Below are positions 61,626 through 64,000 of a DNA stretch of 64,000 nt, one piece after another; the first letter of the stretch is position 1; the number at the start of each line of letters is the position of its first letter. The notes beneath the pieces were generated by a model. It did no database searches. It worked only from the letters and a program-made list of their open reading frames with translations, and was not told the origin of the DNA. The DNA is from Ottelia alismoides (Eukaryota > Streptophyta > Magnoliopsida > Alismatales > Hydrocharitaceae), in assembly GCA_037367405.1 (NCBI GenBank), contig JAZKJV010002621.1:930001-994000 (forward strand). The letters run 5' to 3'. A program made the translations under genes and the position numbers.

Positions 61626-63860
61626 GTGAATTGGGGGTTTGCTTGTTCATCTTGTTTGATTGCCAGATCCCTTCGATCCTTTCTCATCTCCCTCCCTCAC
61701 CTCCCTTCATTCCTCCATTTTCTTCTCCTTTACCCCTGGATGATGGATTCCCCTCACTACGAGCCAACTCTTACGGCTTCTTCTCCGTCTTCTGACCATC
61801 ACTCCAGCCCACCTTCTAGGGAGGTCGGATCTCCGACCAACCTCCCGATCCCTCCCTCCCTTTCATCTCATCACTCTGGGCATGCTGTGCTAAACGTCCG
61901 AGGATACCCGATAGAGCAGATGCGAGACCCGGACGATGTTGATGCTGAGTTGAGAGCGCACTCCGTTGGTGACCAGAGAGAGCAGTGGAGATTAGCAGAC
62001 ATATCCTATTCCGGAGGGATGGAGGAGCAGATAACACATGGAGCTCAGTCAGCTTCTACATTAGGTCCATTCGTCTTGGATTTGGGTTACGTTCAGCGAC
62101 TGCCGATGTTTTCAGGAGAGGCGCACGAGGAGCCTTATCTTCACCTGTCCGCTTTCGAGGAGTTTTGTAGAGCGCAGAGATATTCAGACGTCACTGCAGA
62201 GGAGCTGATGAGCAGGACCTTCCCCTTCACGCTTTACGACAGAGCCATGAGATGGCATCGACGATTGGGGAGTATATTCGAGACGTGGGGAGAGCTACGC
62301 CGAGAGTTCTTGCAGAGATACTTCCCTCCACGGAGAGCAGATTTCATGCGGTCTTTGATCATGGACTTTTCAGTTGACCCCCAGGAGCCATTACACGAGG
62401 CATGGCCGAGGTTTCTTAACCTCTTGAGGAGATTCCCTGAGCACGGACTTCCACTTACCGACTTGATAGAGATCTCCATGCTGGGGATGACCGCAAAGCA
62501 GATAGCACTAGTGATTACCACATGTGGCGGTTCACACCGCAGTTCCGACATTCACCTACTGGAGACCATCTCGAGACTACTTTCACAGAGTTCTTCTACA
62601 CGAGATGCCTTGGTCGGGACAACACATGCGGACGATGCAGTACTAGTGCGGTGTGTCACTTTACATGATGAGACAGTTTCTACACACCAGCCCGAGGACA
62701 TGGAGCTGACAGCACCACGGACAGAGGAGATGACTTCCTTAGCAGAGGTTCGGACCCAGAGTCTACTTGAGTTCCCGTTGGTTTTCCAGCCGGAGTTCGA
62801 GTTAGCCCCAGAGTTTCCAGTCGACGAGTCTTGGATATCAGATCTGCTGATACTCCAGAAGCCAGAGGAGCCCCAGCTTTTGCAGCCATTGACTCAGCTA
62901 TTTCAGTTTCCAGTGCCGGAGGAGTCAGTTTCCTTCCTGCAGAGACACTTCTTGGATGCAGACAGTCACCAGGACTCAGCCCAGCAGCCACAGCTCGACA
63001 AGGGACACCACTTTGAGAGTACAGACACTGAGAGTCCCGTCTTCGAGCCTTTTGTCCTCCACTTTGTCGAGACAGATGCATTTGCCGAGGACCAGTTGGC
63101 AGCCAGCATAGCCGCAGAGCGAGGATCAGCCGCAGACACTTCACCAGCTTCCGCGTTGTTGACCAGCACCTCCTCCTGCTTCCAGATTCCCAAGACTTAC
63201 ACTTCCGATGATGATGCAGCCTGGTGCACTGAGTGGATACTTGATAGCAGCGCAGATGCCCATCTATATCCTGATCCTCTTCTAGTCACTTCTGATCTAG
63301 CATCTATCCCCGAGGGTTTTCTGCGGGAGGATGCCGCACTCGATGAGTACTCGGTTTCACCTACTGAGAGTGTTTCCGATCTGGCGGAACACGGAGCCGA
63401 GACTTTAGATCATTCTGATTCTGAGTCTTTTCACCTCGACGACCCTCGCGAGGATGAGCCCATTCTGGAGATGTTCGATGATTTGCCTGATATGATTCTA
63501 TCTCATGCATCGGATATCAGTTTGTTTAGAGAGTCTCCTGATCTTGACTGTCCACACCTGCTTGAGACACTGATTGACGTGGAGGATTTTCTTACTGATC
63601 CATCCTTCTCCACGTTTGATTTCTTCAGCTCTATACTCTCACTCCAGTCTAAACCAGAGCTGATGATTTCTTTTGTGCTACCGGACCCTGATCACTTCTT
63701 CCCATATCTTTGGCCGGTAGCAGACACCCGCCTGATTGTATACATGGGTGTCTTACTTTACACTGCTGAGTTCGTCGTTGTTCTCACACCGAGACTGCGG
63801 CGACAGTACGACATTCGACTTACCGATGCCGTCCTGAACCTTGATACTGCATTATCCTAG
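61626..63860 (+). CDS. Gag-like ORF of element B, 744 codons
   Basis: The first Met is at 61,626, but 61,740 or 61,743 (MMDSPHYEP) is a likelier start because the first 38 residues are a leader-derived hydrophobic stretch. Residues about 176-300 are a retrotransposon Gag domain: FEEFCRAQRY, FPFTLYDRAMRWHRRL, FETWGELRREFLQRYFP, EPLHEAWPRFLNLLRRFPEHGL. Gag would form the particle and bind the RNA. I find no CCHC zinc knuckle. The remaining 440 residues are acidic and rich in Ser, Pro and Asp, end in a more hydrophobic stretch (IVYMGVLLYTAEFVVVL, near 700), and stop at TAG 63,858-63,860 without a protease. One motif, WILDSSADAHLYPD (537-550), looks like a Copia-type protease active site. The frame has no internal stops over 2.2 kb. 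Confidence 0.8.
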   Translation: MNWGFACSSCLIARSLRSFLISLPHLPSFLHFLLLYPWMMDSPHYEPTLTASSPSSDHHSSPPSREVGSPTNLPIPPSLSSHHSGHAVLNVRGYPIEQMRDPDDVDAELRAHSVGDQREQWRLADISYSGGMEEQITHGAQSASTLGPFVLDLGYVQRLPMFSGEAHEEPYLHLSAFEEFCRAQRYSDVTAEELMSRTFPFTLYDRAMRWHRRLGSIFETWGELRREFLQRYFPPRRADFMRSLIMDFSVDPQEPLHEAWPRFLNLLRRFPEHGLPLTDLIEISMLGMTAKQIALVITTCGGSHRSSDIHLLETISRLLSQSSSTRDALVGTTHADDAVLVRCVTLHDETVSTHQPEDMELTAPRTEEMTSLAEVRTQSLLEFPLVFQPEFELAPEFPVDESWISDLLILQKPEEPQLLQPLTQLFQFPVPEESVSFLQRHFLDADSHQDSAQQPQLDKGHHFESTDTESPVFEPFVLHFVETDAFAEDQLAASIAAERGSAADTSPASALLTSTSSCFQIPKTYTSDDDAAWCTEWILDSSADAHLYPDPLLVTSDLASIPEGFLREDAALDEYSVSPTESVSDLAEHGAETLDHSDSESFHLDDPREDEPILEMFDDLPDMILSHASDISLFRESPDLDCPHLLETLIDVEDFLTDPSFSTFDFFSSILSLQSKPELMISFVLPDPDHFFPYLWPVADTRLIVYMGVLLYTAEFVVVLTPRLRRQYDIRLTDAVLNLDTALS

Positions 63861-64000
63861 CCTTTGCGCCCAGCTAGGGGCGTAAAATCTAGCGCTTGTT
63901 GAGAGGCACCTCAACATTGTACTCTTTTGTATATACGTGTTTCGTCTTATGTTGATCCTTCTTTCTTCCTTTCTTGTTTTCACCCCAGGTCTTGCTTAGG
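63861..64000 (+). other. Sequence after the gag-like ORF, to the window edge
   Basis: It begins cctttgcgcccagctagggg and becomes T-rich. No reading frame is continued, so pol, if present, starts further downstream. Confidence 0.5.

Larger units (their letters stand above)
56544..64000 (+). mobile_element. Athila-like Gypsy element B (5' part), runs off the window
   Basis: The order is 5' LTR, tRNA-Asp-type primer site, 1.4-kb leader, long gag ORF and 140 bp of following sequence. It is inserted in the opposite direction into the protease of element A, so it is the younger of the two. No pol is visible within the window. Confidence 0.88.

Overview
The window is nuclear DNA from a flowering plant. 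It holds one intact intron-containing gene with GT/AG splice sites, and is otherwise filled with plant-type transposable elements (Copia, Athila-type Gypsy, RTE LINE, Helitron, TRIM, MITEs) and a satellite. The G/C-rich third codon positions of the host gene lean towards a monocot, but I cannot name the species.

Layout. 1-11.6 kb is gene-poor, AT-rich DNA with a foldback MITE (1,946-2,190), small tandem repeats, a 453-bp TRIM with a 5-bp target duplication (6,193-6,645), a tiny tRNA-derived retroposon with 16-bp duplications (7,490-7,570) and a Tourist-like MITE (9,212-9,587). 11,791-15,737 is a complete ten-exon aldehyde dehydrogenase gene of the ALDH3F1 type (486 codons). A decayed, 3'-truncated Copia element follows it on the same strand (about 15.9-19.3 kb). 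An antisense RTE LINE with a perfect 19-bp target duplication follows (19,567-22,867).

25.1-32.2 kb is a 358-bp satellite of about nine units, split by a 3,800-bp solo LTR of an Athila-like family (26,425-30,224, duplication ATTGA). 33.9-40.8 kb is a train of at least six inverted-repeat elements laid almost end to end and separated mainly by TA-dinucleotide tracts. Four of them are foldback MITEs that share one core but have different tips; the others are 1.2-2.3 kb elements full of a TTTGTAAA word. A probable hAT-like remnant (40.8-41.7 kb) and a non-autonomous Helitron (43,037-44,876, minus strand) follow.

46.1-64.0 kb is a nest of giant-LTR Athila-like retrotransposons. An LTR fragment (C) was broken by element A (minus strand; 3' LTR 47,076-50,744, then integrase, RNase H, RT and part of protease up to 56,543). 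A was in turn broken inside its protease by element B (plus strand; 5' LTR 56,544-60,191, tRNA-Asp-type primer site, gag ORF 61,626-63,860, running off the window). A and B belong to one family, so their 3.65-kb LTRs form a large inverted repeat.

The only host gene I can defend is ALDH3F1. The observations most worth a second look are the TA-tract transposon train with its shared-core foldbacks, the repeated polypurine-tract-plus-hairpin cassette in element A, the LTR palindromes, and the unusual tail of element B's gag.
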